Of a stretch of DNA of 64,000 nucleotides, positions 1 to 8,265 are shown piece by piece; the stretch's first letter is position 1; every line of letters starts with the position of its first letter. This DNA is from Arthrobacter echini (lineage in GTDB: Bacteria > Actinomycetota > Actinomycetes > Actinomycetales > Micrococcaceae). The translations under genes and the position numbers were made by a program. A model generated the notes under the pieces. The model made no database searches, was not told the origin of the DNA, and saw nothing but the letters and a program-made list of their open reading frames with translations. The stretch lies in contig NZ_VSLD01000001.1 of the NCBI RefSeq assembly GCF_008107445.1, positions 310,001 through 374,000 of the forward strand. Direction: 5' to 3'.

Positions 1-553
1 GGGCGGTGGGCGTCGCGGCGTTCGGCGTTGCGGCGGGCGGAGCCCCTGCATCCAGGCCGGCAGGCTTGGCGGCGGCCTTCCGCGGACGCGTGCGCCCCCC
101 GGTCAGGCCGCCGGGGGTGCCGTACCCGATCAGCACGTTGCCCGAGCCCTCTGCGGCCACGGGTGATTCATCATTGTCCTGCGTCGCGGCAGCAGGCACC
201 CCGGCCTCCTCGCGCACGGCGGCGGCAGCTGTGAGGAGGGCGGGGTCGCCAGCGGCGATCGACTCCTCCACATCATCAGATTCCTCCGAGCCTTCGGGCC
301 GCACGGACAGGAACGGCGCTCCAACGTCGAGCACTTGTCCCGGCCTCCCATGCAGGACGGCGACGGTCCCCTCGAAGGGCGAGGGCACCTCCACCACGGA
401 CTTGGCTGTCTCCACCTCCGCGATGGGCTGGTCGACGGCGACGGCGTCGCCCTCGGCGACGAGCCAGGTCACCAGCTCCGCCTCGGTGAGGCCCTCCCCG
501 AGGTCGGGGAGGGCGAAGACCAGGAGTTTCGCTGTCTCTGGAGCGGCGGTCAT
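1..553 (-). CDS. bkdC: E2 dihydrolipoyl acyltransferase of a 2-oxoacid dehydrogenase complex (5' part, cut by window edge)
   Basis: This is the start of the E2 core subunit, which takes the acyl group from E1 on a lipoyl arm and passes it to CoA. From the ATG the protein begins MTAAPETAKLLVFALPDLGE and contains a lipoyl domain of about 85 residues with the classic lipoylation motif ETAKSVVEVPSP; the modified lysine is K51. An Ala/Pro-rich linker follows and the reading frame is still open at base 1, so the catalytic domain lies outside the window. The start codon sits one base beyond the E1beta stop, so the three genes form one tight operon. Substrate class (branched-chain rather than pyruvate) is inferred from the divergent Lrp/AsnC gene, not shown by the sequence. 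Confidence 0.88.
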   Translation of the reverse strand, partial: MTAAPETAKLLVFALPDLGEGLTEAELVTWLVAEGDAVAVDQPIAEVETAKSVVEVPSPFEGTVAVLHGRPGQVLDVGAPFLSVRPEGSEESDDVEESIAAGDPALLTAAAAVREEAGVPAAATQDNDESPVAAEGSGNVLIGYGTPGGLTGGRTRPRKAAAKPAGLDAGAPPAATPNAATPTA

Positions 554-554
554 G

Positions 555-1631
555 TCAGTCCTCCCATTGCAGGGCGTCGACGGCGTCGAGGATGCGGTCC
601 ACGCTCGGCAGGTAGAAGTGCTCGAGCTTCGGTGACGGGAAGGGGATGTCGAACCCGGTCACGCGGAGCACCGGCGCGGCGAGCGAGTGGAAGCAGCGCT
701 CCTGCACCCGCGCCACGATCTCGGAGGCCACCGAGGCGAAGCCCGGCGCCTCGGCCACGACCACGGCACGACCGGTGCGTCGGACGCTCTCGGTGACGGT
801 CTCGTCGTCGAACGGGACGATCGAGCGCAGATCGATGACTTCGATCGAGCGTCCCTCCTCGGCGGCCGCAGCAGCAGCGGCGAGCGCCGTCGGCACCGAC
901 GGGCCGTAGCTGATGAGGGTCGCGTCGGTCCCGGCGCGGGCGACGACGGCGCGTCCGATGCGGCGCGGTGCCTCGCCGTCGTCGAACGTCCTGCGGAGCT
1001 CGGCGAGGTCGACCTCCTCCTTGGACCAGTACAGCTTCTTGGGTTCCAGGAACACCACGGGATCGGGCGAGGCGATGGCCTCGCGCAGCATGAAGTAGGC
1101 GTCGCGCACGGTCGCTGGAGCGAGGACCGTCAGACCGGGTGTGTGGGCGTAGTAGGCCTCTGACGAGTCGCAGTGGTGCTCCACCCCGCCGATCCCGCCG
1201 GCGTAGGGGATCCGGATGACGATCGGCAGGCGGACCTTGCCCTTGGTGCGGTTCGGCATCTTCGCCACGTGGCTGACCACCTGCTCGAAGGCCGGGTAGG
1301 CGAAGGCGTCGAACTGCATCTCGACCACGGGCCTCATGCCGTTCATCGCCATCCCCACGGCCATGCCCATGATGCCGGCCTCGGCGAGCGGCGTGTCGAA
1401 ACACCGCTCCTCGCCGAACCGGGCGGTCAGCCCGTCCGTGATGCGGAAGACTCCGCCGAGTGGCCCCACGTCCTCGCCGAACATCAGCACGGCGGGATCA
1501 GCCTCCATGGCGTCGGCGAGGGCCGCGTTGAGCGCCATCGCGAAGGTCGAGGTGGTCGTGGCTGCACGGGCGGGGGTGGCGTCGGGCTGGCCGATACCGT
1601 CCGCGACGGGCGCTTCGGTGGTCTGCGTCAT
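555..1631 (-). CDS. bkdB: E1 beta subunit of branched-chain 2-oxoacid (or pyruvate) dehydrogenase
   Basis: This is the 358-residue beta chain of the heterotetrameric E1, which decarboxylates a 2-oxoacid with thiamine diphosphate. The transketolase pyrimidine-binding region is clear: MFGEDVGPLGGVFRITDGL, then DTPLAEAGIMGMAVGMAMNG and the QFDAFAYPAFEQVVSH segment. The C-terminal transketolase domain begins near residue 210. Length and order match the family. The start overlaps the E1alpha stop by four bases (ATGA), which implies translational coupling. Pyruvate-type and branched-chain-type E1 cannot be separated by eye. The Lrp/AsnC neighbour favours valine, leucine and isoleucine catabolism. 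Confidence 0.92.
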   Translation of the reverse strand: MTQTTEAPVADGIGQPDATPARAATTTSTFAMALNAALADAMEADPAVLMFGEDVGPLGGVFRITDGLTARFGEERCFDTPLAEAGIMGMAVGMAMNGMRPVVEMQFDAFAYPAFEQVVSHVAKMPNRTKGKVRLPIVIRIPYAGGIGGVEHHCDSSEAYYAHTPGLTVLAPATVRDAYFMLREAIASPDPVVFLEPKKLYWSKEEVDLAELRRTFDDGEAPRRIGRAVVARAGTDATLISYGPSVPTALAAAAAAAEEGRSIEVIDLRSIVPFDDETVTESVRRTGRAVVVAEAPGFASVASEIVARVQERCFHSLAAPVLRVTGFDIPFPSPKLEHFYLPSVDRILDAVDALQWED

Positions 1632-2815
1632 CGCTGGTTCTCCTTCGTCGCGCTCCCGGTCACAGCAGGATCCGCGGGAGCGGCGTCCCGGGCCAGTTCC
1701 TCGCGCAGCTGCTCCGCCTGCTCGCGCAACTGCGTGGTCTTCTCCGCGTAGACGTACTCGAAGAGATCGGCCGGGTTGACCTCGACGTCCGTGTTGAGTC
1801 CCTTGCGAATTGTCGCGGCGATGGTGTCGGCTGCTGCTGCGAGGTCGGTCTCCGCCTCGTCGGACAGCAGCTCGAGGCCCTTCAGATAAGTGCGCATGCG
1901 CACCAGCGGATCCTTCGGGATCCAGCGCTCGACGTCGTCGGCCGACCGGTAGCGCGTGGCGTCGTCGGCGTTCGTGTGGGCCTGCATCCGGTACGTGTGC
2001 GCCTCGACGAGGGAGGGGCCTCCGCCGTCACGCGCCCTGCTCACCGCGGAGCCGAGGACCGACAGCAGCGCAGCGAGATCGTTGCCGTCCACGCGCTCCC
2101 CCGGCATGCCGTAGCCGATCGCCTTGTGCGCGAGCGAGGGTGCCACGGTCTGGCTCGTGAGGGGCACGGAGATCGCGAACTCGTTGTTCTGGATGAAGAA
2201 GACCACGGGTACGTGGAAGACCGCCGCGAAGTTCAGGGCCTCGTGGAAATCGCCCTCGCTCGTCGCTCCGTCACCGCACATCGCGAGCACCACGGTGCTC
2301 TCGCCGCGCAGCTTCGCGGCATGCGCCACGCCCACCGCGTGCAGGAGCTGCGTCGCCAGCGGGGTGGCCTGGGTTGCGACCTTGTGCTCGTACGGGTCGT
2401 AGCCGCTGTGCCAGTCGCCGCGGAGCAGGGTGAAGACCTCGAGCGGATCGACCCCGCGGGTCACGACGGCGACCGTGTCGCGGTAGGTGGGGAAGAGCCA
2501 GTCCTCGTCGCCGAGCACGGTGGCGGCAGCGACCTGGCAGGCCTCCTGCCCGTGCGAGGACGGGTAGACCGCCATGCGGCCCTGACGGACCAGCGCGTTG
2601 GCCTGGTCATTGATGCGGCGGCCGGAGACGAGGCGGCCGTACGCGCCCAGGAGATCCTCACCGGAGGGTAATGGATAGCGGTCGTCGGGCGTGTGTCGTC
2701 CCTCGGGGTCCACCAGTTGCACCGGGTGCGCGGAGGGCAGCAACGCGCTGTCCGCCGTCGGCGTCCGCACGCCGTCCAATACGCTCTCGCGGCCTTCGTT
2801 CGTTGCCGTACTCAT
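1628..2815 (-). CDS. bkdA: E1 alpha subunit of branched-chain 2-oxoacid (or pyruvate) dehydrogenase
   Basis: This 395-residue alpha chain carries the thiamine-diphosphate motif: MCGDGATSEGDFHEALNF followed by IQNNEFAIS gives the GDG to NN spacing of the family. The regulatory-loop region HTYRMQAHTNADDATRYR is also present and resembles branched-chain E1alpha (HTNADDxTRYR is common in BkdA and PdhA of actinobacteria). It is the first gene of the operon. The start codon faces a 181-base divergent region that must hold its promoter and that of the Lrp/AsnC gene; that region is visibly more AT-rich than the coding DNA around it. No specific operator could be assigned there. Confidence 0.92.
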   Translation of the reverse strand: MSTATNEGRESVLDGVRTPTADSALLPSAHPVQLVDPEGRHTPDDRYPLPSGEDLLGAYGRLVSGRRINDQANALVRQGRMAVYPSSHGQEACQVAAATVLGDEDWLFPTYRDTVAVVTRGVDPLEVFTLLRGDWHSGYDPYEHKVATQATPLATQLLHAVGVAHAAKLRGESTVVLAMCGDGATSEGDFHEALNFAAVFHVPVVFFIQNNEFAISVPLTSQTVAPSLAHKAIGYGMPGERVDGNDLAALLSVLGSAVSRARDGGGPSLVEAHTYRMQAHTNADDATRYRSADDVERWIPKDPLVRMRTYLKGLELLSDEAETDLAAAADTIAATIRKGLNTDVEVNPADLFEYVYAEKTTQLREQAEQLREELARDAAPADPAVTGSATKENQR

Positions 2816-2996
2816 TCCGCCTCCATCACCGGCCGCTGCAGCGGCCTACGTGGCAGCGCCTGGCTCCGGCGCTGGATACTCTGTCAGACAAGTATGGCCA
2901 GGCGCAGGTTTTGTCGCCACGAACGGGTAGAATTCTGGATTGTATCGAGTACCAGAGGATATTCTGTAGACGAATTGTCACTGTGAGCTGGATTAC

Positions 2997-3458
2997 GTGG
3001 GGAGATGTGGACGGGTGGGAACAGGAGATCTCGACGAGGTGGACCGGAACATCCTCGCGGAGTTGACGCGAGATGGCCGGCAGTCGGTGACGGCGGTGGC
3101 GGAGCGGGTGCACATCTCGCGGGCCCATGCGTACTCGCGTATCGCCAGACTGACCGAGGACGGCGTCCTGACGAAGTTCACGGCGATCATCGACCCCGCG
3201 AAAGCGGGCCTGCGGTCGTCGGCCTATGTCACGCTGAAGGTACGCCAGCATTCGTGGCGGGAGCTGCGGGACCAGCTGCGAAAAATCCCGGAGATCCACC
3301 ACATAGCTTTGGTGGGCGGTGACTTCGATGTGATCCTGCTGGTCCGTGCCGAGGACAACGTGGGGCTCCGGCGCCTGATCTTCGATCAGCTGCAGTCGAT
3401 GCCGGGCGTCCTCGATACCCAGACGTTCCTCGTGTTCGAGGATCTCGACACGAGATGA
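2997..3458 (+). CDS. bkdR: Lrp/AsnC family transcriptional regulator, probable regulator of the adjacent dehydrogenase operon
   Basis: This 153-residue protein has an N-terminal AsnC-type winged helix (LDEVDRNILAELTRDGRQSV, then HISRAHAYSRIARLTEDGVL) and a C-terminal RAM ligand-binding domain with ALVGGDFDVILLVRAEDN. The GTG at 2997 is the longest reasonable start; an in-frame GTG 18 bases downstream (protein starting VGTGDLDE) is equally plausible. It is divergent from the 2-oxoacid dehydrogenase operon, the standard arrangement for BkdR-type regulators that sense branched-chain amino acids. The regulatory link is inferred from position only. The gene symbol is likewise an inference. Confidence 0.85.
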   Translation: MGRCGRVGTGDLDEVDRNILAELTRDGRQSVTAVAERVHISRAHAYSRIARLTEDGVLTKFTAIIDPAKAGLRSSAYVTLKVRQHSWRELRDQLRKIPEIHHIALVGGDFDVILLVRAEDNVGLRRLIFDQLQSMPGVLDTQTFLVFEDLDTR

Positions 3459-3548
3459 GGCGTCCGGCGCCGATGGGTCGTCAGTGGGTCGTCAGTGGCG
3501 GTTGGGAAGTCCGCCACCCCAGAGCGCGCCCGCGATGAGCGCCGCTCC

Positions 3549-5132
3549 TCATCCGTCCTCATGCTGTGGAGGATCGCCGATCTGAGGAAGGATCGTCGAC
3601 CGGAAGGCCGCGGGAGAATTCTGCAGCGGAAGGACCACCTCGAAGCGCGTCTGGCCGGCCGCTGTCTCGGTCGCGACGATCGTACCGGAGTGCGCCCGGA
3701 TGATCTCCCTGCTGATGGCCAGACCCAGTCCACTGCCGCCGCTCTCCCTGGTCCGGCTCGCGTCCAGGCGGACGAACCTGTCGAACACACGCTCACGGTC
3801 TGCTGCGGGAATCCTGTCGCCGTCGTTGTCGACGGTCAGGAGCACTGTCGGTCCAGCGGAGTCACGGGCGCGGTCGTCATCCGCCGGGAGGCTGGGAACC
3901 GAGGGTATGGACCCGATCCCGAGATCGATGGTGATGGCTGATGCGGCGTGCCGGTCCGCGTTGTTGAGGAGATTCCGGATGACCTGGGTGATGCGCTGGG
4001 GATCGGCGGTGATCCGCGTAGGTTCGATGCATGCATGGACGACGTACGGGGAGACTGTCTTCAGGCGGGCCAGCTCCTCGACGAGGAGATCGTCGAGGTC
4101 CACGTCCTGCATGACGAATCTCAGACCGGCGTCGTCGATCTTGGTCAGCGTCAGCAGGTCGTCGACGAGATATCCCATCCTGTTGGCCTGGGTCTGCAGC
4201 ATGGTCGACGTCTCGCGCCAGGTGGTCGGGGAAGGATCCGCGGCGGCGATCTCCAGCCCGGTGGTGAGGGTGGCCAGGGGGCTGCGCAGTTCGTGGCTGG
4301 CATCGGTGACGAAGCGGCGCTGTGCCGCATCGGCACTCTCGAGCCGACCCAGCATGTCGTTCATGGTGATGGCCAGGCGCTCGATCTCGTCGCGGGTGGG
4401 AGGAATGTCCACCCGCTCGTCGAGGTGCTGGTGGGTGATACCGGCGACGGTTGTTCGGATGCGCTCCACAGGGCGCAGCGCGCGGCCGACGAGGAACCAG
4501 ATGAGGGTTCCGGCCAGCGCGAGCAGGACCGGCACACCGCCGAGGAGCAACCAGCCGACGGTTGTGACGGCATCGCGTTCGATGGCAGTCGTGACGCCGA
4601 CCACAACGACCTTGTCCCCGTCCGGGGTCCGGACGCCCTGGGCTGCGACGACGTAGTCGTCGAAGTCGAGAAGGCCCTTCAGTCCAGGGTCCCCGGAGGA
4701 GAAGAACTGCCCCGGGCCGAGGGGCCCGCCGCCGTAAAGAACGTCGTCGACGGATGCGTTCGTGGTCGCATTGATGGTTCCGTCCGGGTCGATGATCTGG
4801 GTCACCTGATTACCCGACATTCCGCCGCTGCGCACGGAATCGCCGAGGAGATCACCGGTGAGGTCCTCGGAGTCGTTCTCCCGGATCTGTTCGACCATGC
4901 TGTCGAGGTGTTGCACTGCCAGGTCCCGGGCGTTGTCGAGCAGCGATGACCGCAGGACCAGGAGCAACGCCACTCCGGCCAGTACGAGGACAATCGCCAT
5001 GGTCGTGACGGCAGCGAGCACGGCTTGTCCTCGGACGCCCCAGCCCGAAAAACCACGCGAACTACGGCGACCGGTGCTCGCCCGTGTCCCTGGCTCCGGT
5101 GGTCCGTCGATGGAACGGTGGTCACCGCTCAT
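3549..5132 (-). CDS. Two-component sensor histidine kinase
   Basis: This 527-residue membrane kinase has a basic cytoplasmic N-terminus, TM1 at about residues 37-61, an extracytoplasmic sensor loop of about 135 residues, TM2 at about 199-216, a HAMP domain (about 217-270) and an H-box DASHELRSPLATL with the phosphorylated histidine at about H280. The ATP-binding part shows the N-box NLLNNADRHA and a G-box GGSGLGLAISREIIRAHSG. It overlaps the response regulator gene by 11 bases and is last in the five-gene unit that starts near 7897. The sensor loop matches nothing I recognise, so the stimulus is unknown. The operon content suggests envelope stress or lipid-carrier status. Confidence 0.93.
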   Translation of the reverse strand: MSGDHRSIDGPPEPGTRASTGRRSSRGFSGWGVRGQAVLAAVTTMAIVLVLAGVALLLVLRSSLLDNARDLAVQHLDSMVEQIRENDSEDLTGDLLGDSVRSGGMSGNQVTQIIDPDGTINATTNASVDDVLYGGGPLGPGQFFSSGDPGLKGLLDFDDYVVAAQGVRTPDGDKVVVVGVTTAIERDAVTTVGWLLLGGVPVLLALAGTLIWFLVGRALRPVERIRTTVAGITHQHLDERVDIPPTRDEIERLAITMNDMLGRLESADAAQRRFVTDASHELRSPLATLTTGLEIAAADPSPTTWRETSTMLQTQANRMGYLVDDLLTLTKIDDAGLRFVMQDVDLDDLLVEELARLKTVSPYVVHACIEPTRITADPQRITQVIRNLLNNADRHAASAITIDLGIGSIPSVPSLPADDDRARDSAGPTVLLTVDNDGDRIPAADRERVFDRFVRLDASRTRESGGSGLGLAISREIIRAHSGTIVATETAAGQTRFEVVLPLQNSPAAFRSTILPQIGDPPQHEDG

Positions 5133-5799
5133 CGGAGACCAGGCAGTACCCCATGCCCCGGACAGTGGTCAGAGTTGTCGTGTCGAACGGAAGATCCAGC
5201 TTCTTGCGGAGATAGCCGATGTACACCTCGACCACGTTGTCGCTTCCTTCGAAGGCCGCGTCCCAGACGTTGTCGAGGATCTCCGCTTTGGAGACCACCT
5301 GGTCGTGATGGCGCATCAGGTAGTGCACGATCGCGTACTCCTTCGGGGTCACCGGAACAGCCACTCCGCGACGCATCACCAGGCGTCGGACAGGATCCAG
5401 GACCAGCGACCCCACACTCAGGGCGACCGGCCGTTCCGGCGCCCCGCGGCGGATCAACGCCCGCAGGTGCGCCACCAGCACGATGAAGCTGAACGGTTTG
5501 GTGAGGTAGTCGTCGGCTCCCAGGTCGAAGGCGTCCGTCTGGTCGTACTCGCCGTCCTTCGCTGTCAACATGAGCACCGGAGTCCAGATCTTCGCCGCAC
5601 GGATGTCCTTGAGGATCTGATAACCGTGCTTGCCTGGCAGCATGATGTCGAGGACCGCGACGTCGTAGGGGTTCTCCACGGCCATCCAGGCGCCGGTGAT
5701 GCCGTCGTGCGCCACATCGACCACGAAGCCTTCGTTCGTCAGACCCCGCCGGACGGACTCGGCCAGATCTCTCTCGTCCTCGACCAGCAGCACGCGCAT
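5122..5799 (-). CDS. OmpR/PhoB-family response regulator
   Basis: This 225-residue protein begins MRVLLVEDERDLAESVRRGL. The receiver domain has acidic residues near position 8, the phosphoacceptor D51 (VAVLDIMLPG) and the conserved K101 (DDYLTKPFSF). The C-terminal winged-helix domain contains VTPKEYAIVHYLM and the family ending VRGMGYCLVSDER. The start was chosen because GGAAGG lies at ribosome-binding distance and the ATG overlaps the stop of the phosphatase gene in a TGATG. It is cognate to the downstream kinase. Likely targets are its own operon and envelope genes; a candidate site upstream of the first gene of the unit is listed separately. Confidence 0.94.
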   Translation of the reverse strand: MRVLLVEDERDLAESVRRGLTNEGFVVDVAHDGITGAWMAVENPYDVAVLDIMLPGKHGYQILKDIRAAKIWTPVLMLTAKDGEYDQTDAFDLGADDYLTKPFSFIVLVAHLRALIRRGAPERPVALSVGSLVLDPVRRLVMRRGVAVPVTPKEYAIVHYLMRHHDQVVSKAEILDNVWDAAFEGSDNVVEVYIGYLRKKLDLPFDTTTLTTVRGMGYCLVSDER

Positions 5800-6572
5800 C
5801 AGGGGTTCCTTCCACCCTCGGGTGTTGCAATCGTAGCGAGGCCCGCCCGATACCGCCGGACAGATGCCATGACCCCGGCCAGCAGAACCGCCACCGCGCC
5901 GGACAGGGCGAGGGACGCCATGACGTCGGAGAGATAGTGCACGCCGAGATAGATTCGGGAGACCGCGACAAGTCCGGTGAACGCAGCGGCGAGCACGACG
6001 ACGGGGATCCGCCAGCGGGTCCGCCACATCACCAGCGACACCGCGATGGCGAGGGATGCGGCGAACGCGGTGTGACCGGACGGATAGGAGGTCGGTCCGT
6101 GAGCGCCGGGCAGCAGGGAATCAGCCAGCAGCAGCTGATCGGGGCGTTCCCTTCCCACGATCGCCTTCATGACCGCTGTCGCAGCCCATCCACACGTAGT
6201 CATGCCGACGATGATCAGCCCGTTCGCCATGGAGCGGGTGAGTGCCGCGACACCACACGCCACGATGGCAAGGACGACCAGGGCAGACCACCCACGAAGC
6301 CCGGCATGGATCGCCAGCGCAACAGCATTTCCTGTTCCACTGTGGAGATGGCTGATGTTCTGCAGGAGGCGCAGATCGGCCGCGGCCAGGAAGAGATTCG
6401 TCCTCAGGATCAGGCCGGCACCCAGGACGAACACACCGACGAGCAGGGGACCCAGCACCCAGTGCCGCAGCAGGAAAGAGGGGTCACGGTGCCCGTGGGG
6501 CACCTCCGACCCGCGCGTGGAGTCCGGCGCTCGATCCCGCTGCGAGCCGTCCCGGTGCGGCGATGCCGTCAC
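5799..6572 (-). CDS. PAP2-family membrane phosphatase
   Basis: This 257-residue polytopic membrane protein carries the three phosphatidic-acid-phosphatase signatures in order: KAIVGRERPD (motif 1), YPSGHTAFAAS (motif 2) and SRIYLGVHYLSDV (motif 3, with its catalytic histidine). Such enzymes dephosphorylate lipid phosphates, for example undecaprenyl pyrophosphate, on the outer face of the membrane. The GTG start was chosen because it forms a GTGA overlap with the DedA stop and lies just before the first hydrophobic segment; a longer open frame upstream is only the shadow of dedA. Position between a DedA protein and a two-component system suggests lipid-carrier recycling. The substrate is inferred. 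Confidence 0.9.
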   Translation of the reverse strand: MTASPHRDGSQRDRAPDSTRGSEVPHGHRDPSFLLRHWVLGPLLVGVFVLGAGLILRTNLFLAAADLRLLQNISHLHSGTGNAVALAIHAGLRGWSALVVLAIVACGVAALTRSMANGLIIVGMTTCGWAATAVMKAIVGRERPDQLLLADSLLPGAHGPTSYPSGHTAFAASLAIAVSLVMWRTRWRIPVVVLAAAFTGLVAVSRIYLGVHYLSDVMASLALSGAVAVLLAGVMASVRRYRAGLATIATPEGGRNP

Positions 6573-7294
6573 GGCACGTCGACGTCGCGACGAAGGGGCT
6601 CCGGGGCATCCTGGAGCTGCTCCTCGACGGACTGCGGAGGAAGTTGTCCTGATCTGTTCTTCCTGATGTGACGTGTGATCTCGACGGCTGTGGGAACGAT
6701 GGACACGAGGACAATCACCACGGCGATGAGATCGACGTGGTCGGTGATGAAGGGTACTCCGCCCAGGAGTGAGCCGGCGACGGTCAGTCCGACGCCCCAC
6801 AGGACCGCCCCGACCACATTCCACAGCAGGAAGGAGCGGTAGCGGTAGTGTGCCGTACCGGCCGCCAGCGGCACGAAGGTCCTCGCAAAAGGTACGAAGC
6901 GGGCCAGGACGAGCGATCGCCCTCCATACCGGGTGAAGAAGGATTCGGCGCCGGCAAGGTACCGAGTGTTCAGGACCCGGGCACCATCACTGAACCATCG
7001 TCGTCCGAAGCGGCGCCCCAACCAGTATCCCGTCTGGTCCCCCGCCACCGCAGCGCCCACGATGACCGCTATGAGGACGGGCAGCCCAAGGCCCAGCCGA
7101 CCGTGGAGGAGACCCGCAGTGAAGATGAGGGAGTCTCCCGGCAGGAAGGGGAACAACGCCCCGGACTCCACGAAGACCACCGCGGCGACCACGAGCAGAA
7201 CCCATCCTCCCGCGCTGTGGAGCAGCGCTGACGGGTCGGTCACCCCTCCCGGGACCAGACCGCCGGGTAGAGACATGGCCAGTGGTGACATCAT
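6569..7294 (-). CDS. DedA/VTT-family membrane protein
   Basis: This 241-residue protein has the DedA hallmarks: the re-entrant loop FVESGALFPFLPGDSLIF, the GDQTGYWLGRRFGRR segment, and the second re-entrant motif RFVPFARTFVPLAAGT with its functionally important arginines. Some DedA proteins (UptA type) return undecaprenyl phosphate to the cytoplasmic face; others serve other lipids. The acidic tail QSVEEQLQDAPEP is cytoplasmic. The downstream PAP2 phosphatase is coupled by a GTGA overlap, so carrier dephosphorylation and flipping would be co-produced. That pairing is seen in the sequence; the undecaprenyl assignment is inference. Confidence 0.9.
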   Translation of the reverse strand: MMSPLAMSLPGGLVPGGVTDPSALLHSAGGWVLLVVAAVVFVESGALFPFLPGDSLIFTAGLLHGRLGLGLPVLIAVIVGAAVAGDQTGYWLGRRFGRRWFSDGARVLNTRYLAGAESFFTRYGGRSLVLARFVPFARTFVPLAAGTAHYRYRSFLLWNVVGAVLWGVGLTVAGSLLGGVPFITDHVDLIAVVIVLVSIVPTAVEITRHIRKNRSGQLPPQSVEEQLQDAPEPLRRDVDVP

Positions 7295-7354
7295 GAGCTT
7301 TCCCTTGGTTCGTGCTGATGGAGTATGTGCCCTGCCTGTGGTGGTCGACCTGGC

Positions 7355-7897
7355 TCAGGAGTCGTCCACTTCCCCGTCGGCGCCGTCGTCGTTCTGTGAC
7401 GCGGAGCCCCCCGTAGCATCGTCGGCCTCGGGACCCTCAGTGCCCTCGTCGTCGCCGGGCTCGGAGGCCAGGACGGTGGCGTTGCCTCCGTCGACCTTCA
7501 CCTCGGTCACTGCTCCCGCTCCATCCTTGACGGTGACGTCGTAGACCAGGAAGCCGTCTTCGTCGCCGAGCACCGTGCTGACGATCGTGCTGTCCGGAAC
7601 CGATGACGTAGCAGCGGCCTCCGCTGCGGCGGAGTCGATGGTTGCGAGCTCGGCGAGCTGTGCTTCTTCTTCGGCGTCGGGCACCTCGGTCGCCGACTCC
7701 GGGACCGGGATGGAACCTGCCACCTCCACCTCGTTCGCATCGTTCTGCTCGCCCTGCTCGTCCTGGGTTGCTCCCGGGGCGGCGGCGCCGGAGGAGTTGG
7801 CATTGGCTACGGCGATACCGCCCAGCGCGGTTCCGCCGGCCAGGACCAGACCCGCCACGGAGCCTACGATGGCCTTCTTCTTCTGAGTGGTGTTCAT
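7355..7897 (-). CDS. Secreted acidic protein with PepSY-like domain
   Basis: This 180-residue protein has a Lys-rich N-terminus and one hydrophobic segment (residues about 7-33, KKKAIVGSVAGLVLAGGTAL), consistent with a signal peptide or anchor with cleavage near ANA-NS. The mature part is very acidic. One segment (TIVSTVLGDEDGFLVYDVTV plus VTEVKVDGGNATVLAS) resembles half of a PepSY domain. It is the first gene of the unit that continues with dedA, the PAP2 phosphatase, response regulator and kinase, 60 bases upstream of dedA. Small PepSY proteins often sit beside two-component systems and may modulate an extracellular sensor. That role is inference, and the PepSY call itself is moderate. Confidence 0.75.
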   Translation of the reverse strand: MNTTQKKKAIVGSVAGLVLAGGTALGGIAVANANSSGAAAPGATQDEQGEQNDANEVEVAGSIPVPESATEVPDAEEEAQLAELATIDSAAAEAAATSSVPDSTIVSTVLGDEDGFLVYDVTVKDGAGAVTEVKVDGGNATVLASEPGDDEGTEGPEADDATGGSASQNDDGADGEVDDS

Positions 7898-8000
7898 GGA
7901 GTTACTGCCTTTCGCTCACCTTGCGTGGACCCCTCCACCAGTGCTGATGTGGTGGTTCGCCGGGCCGGGCACCGTCTCCGGGTGCATGACACCACTCTCA

Positions 8001-8040
8001 GGCCTGGGCTCTTAGAGATTGCTGAGAGGACCTGTGCCGG
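8001..8040 (-). promoter_or_regulatory. Candidate response-regulator binding site upstream of the PepSY-dedA-PAP2-kinase unit
   Basis: On the minus strand this stretch reads CCTCTCAGCAATCTCTAAGA, giving two similar half sites (TCTCAG and TCTCTA) about nine to ten bases apart, followed by another CTGAGAG. Spaced direct hexamers are typical of PhoB-type regulator sites. It lies about 110 bases upstream of the first gene of the unit. The rest of the 368-base gap between 7898 and the SGNH remnant shows no other feature I can support. Confidence 0.35.
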
Positions 8041-8265
8041 GTCGGTACGGGGTCCACGGCCGTTGCCCACGTGGTGCCCCGTCGCGGTTCCTCCGTCTCG
8101 GCACTCTCAGCGTCGGTTCAAGCTGCGAGGCGCACACTGGGCCCTGGGAGCTACTTCCACGCCGGACCGATCCCCCTCGGTCCGGTCGCTCGAGGAGGAC
8201 ACCATGTACCGGACAGGACGCGAGCAACGTCGGGCGGGGCCGGAGGCGCGGCAGGTGTCGCAGCG

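Noticed and set aside
3459..3548. Direct repeat GGGTCGTCAGT before the kinase stop
   Set aside because: There are only two short copies between convergent genes, with no promoter to regulate.
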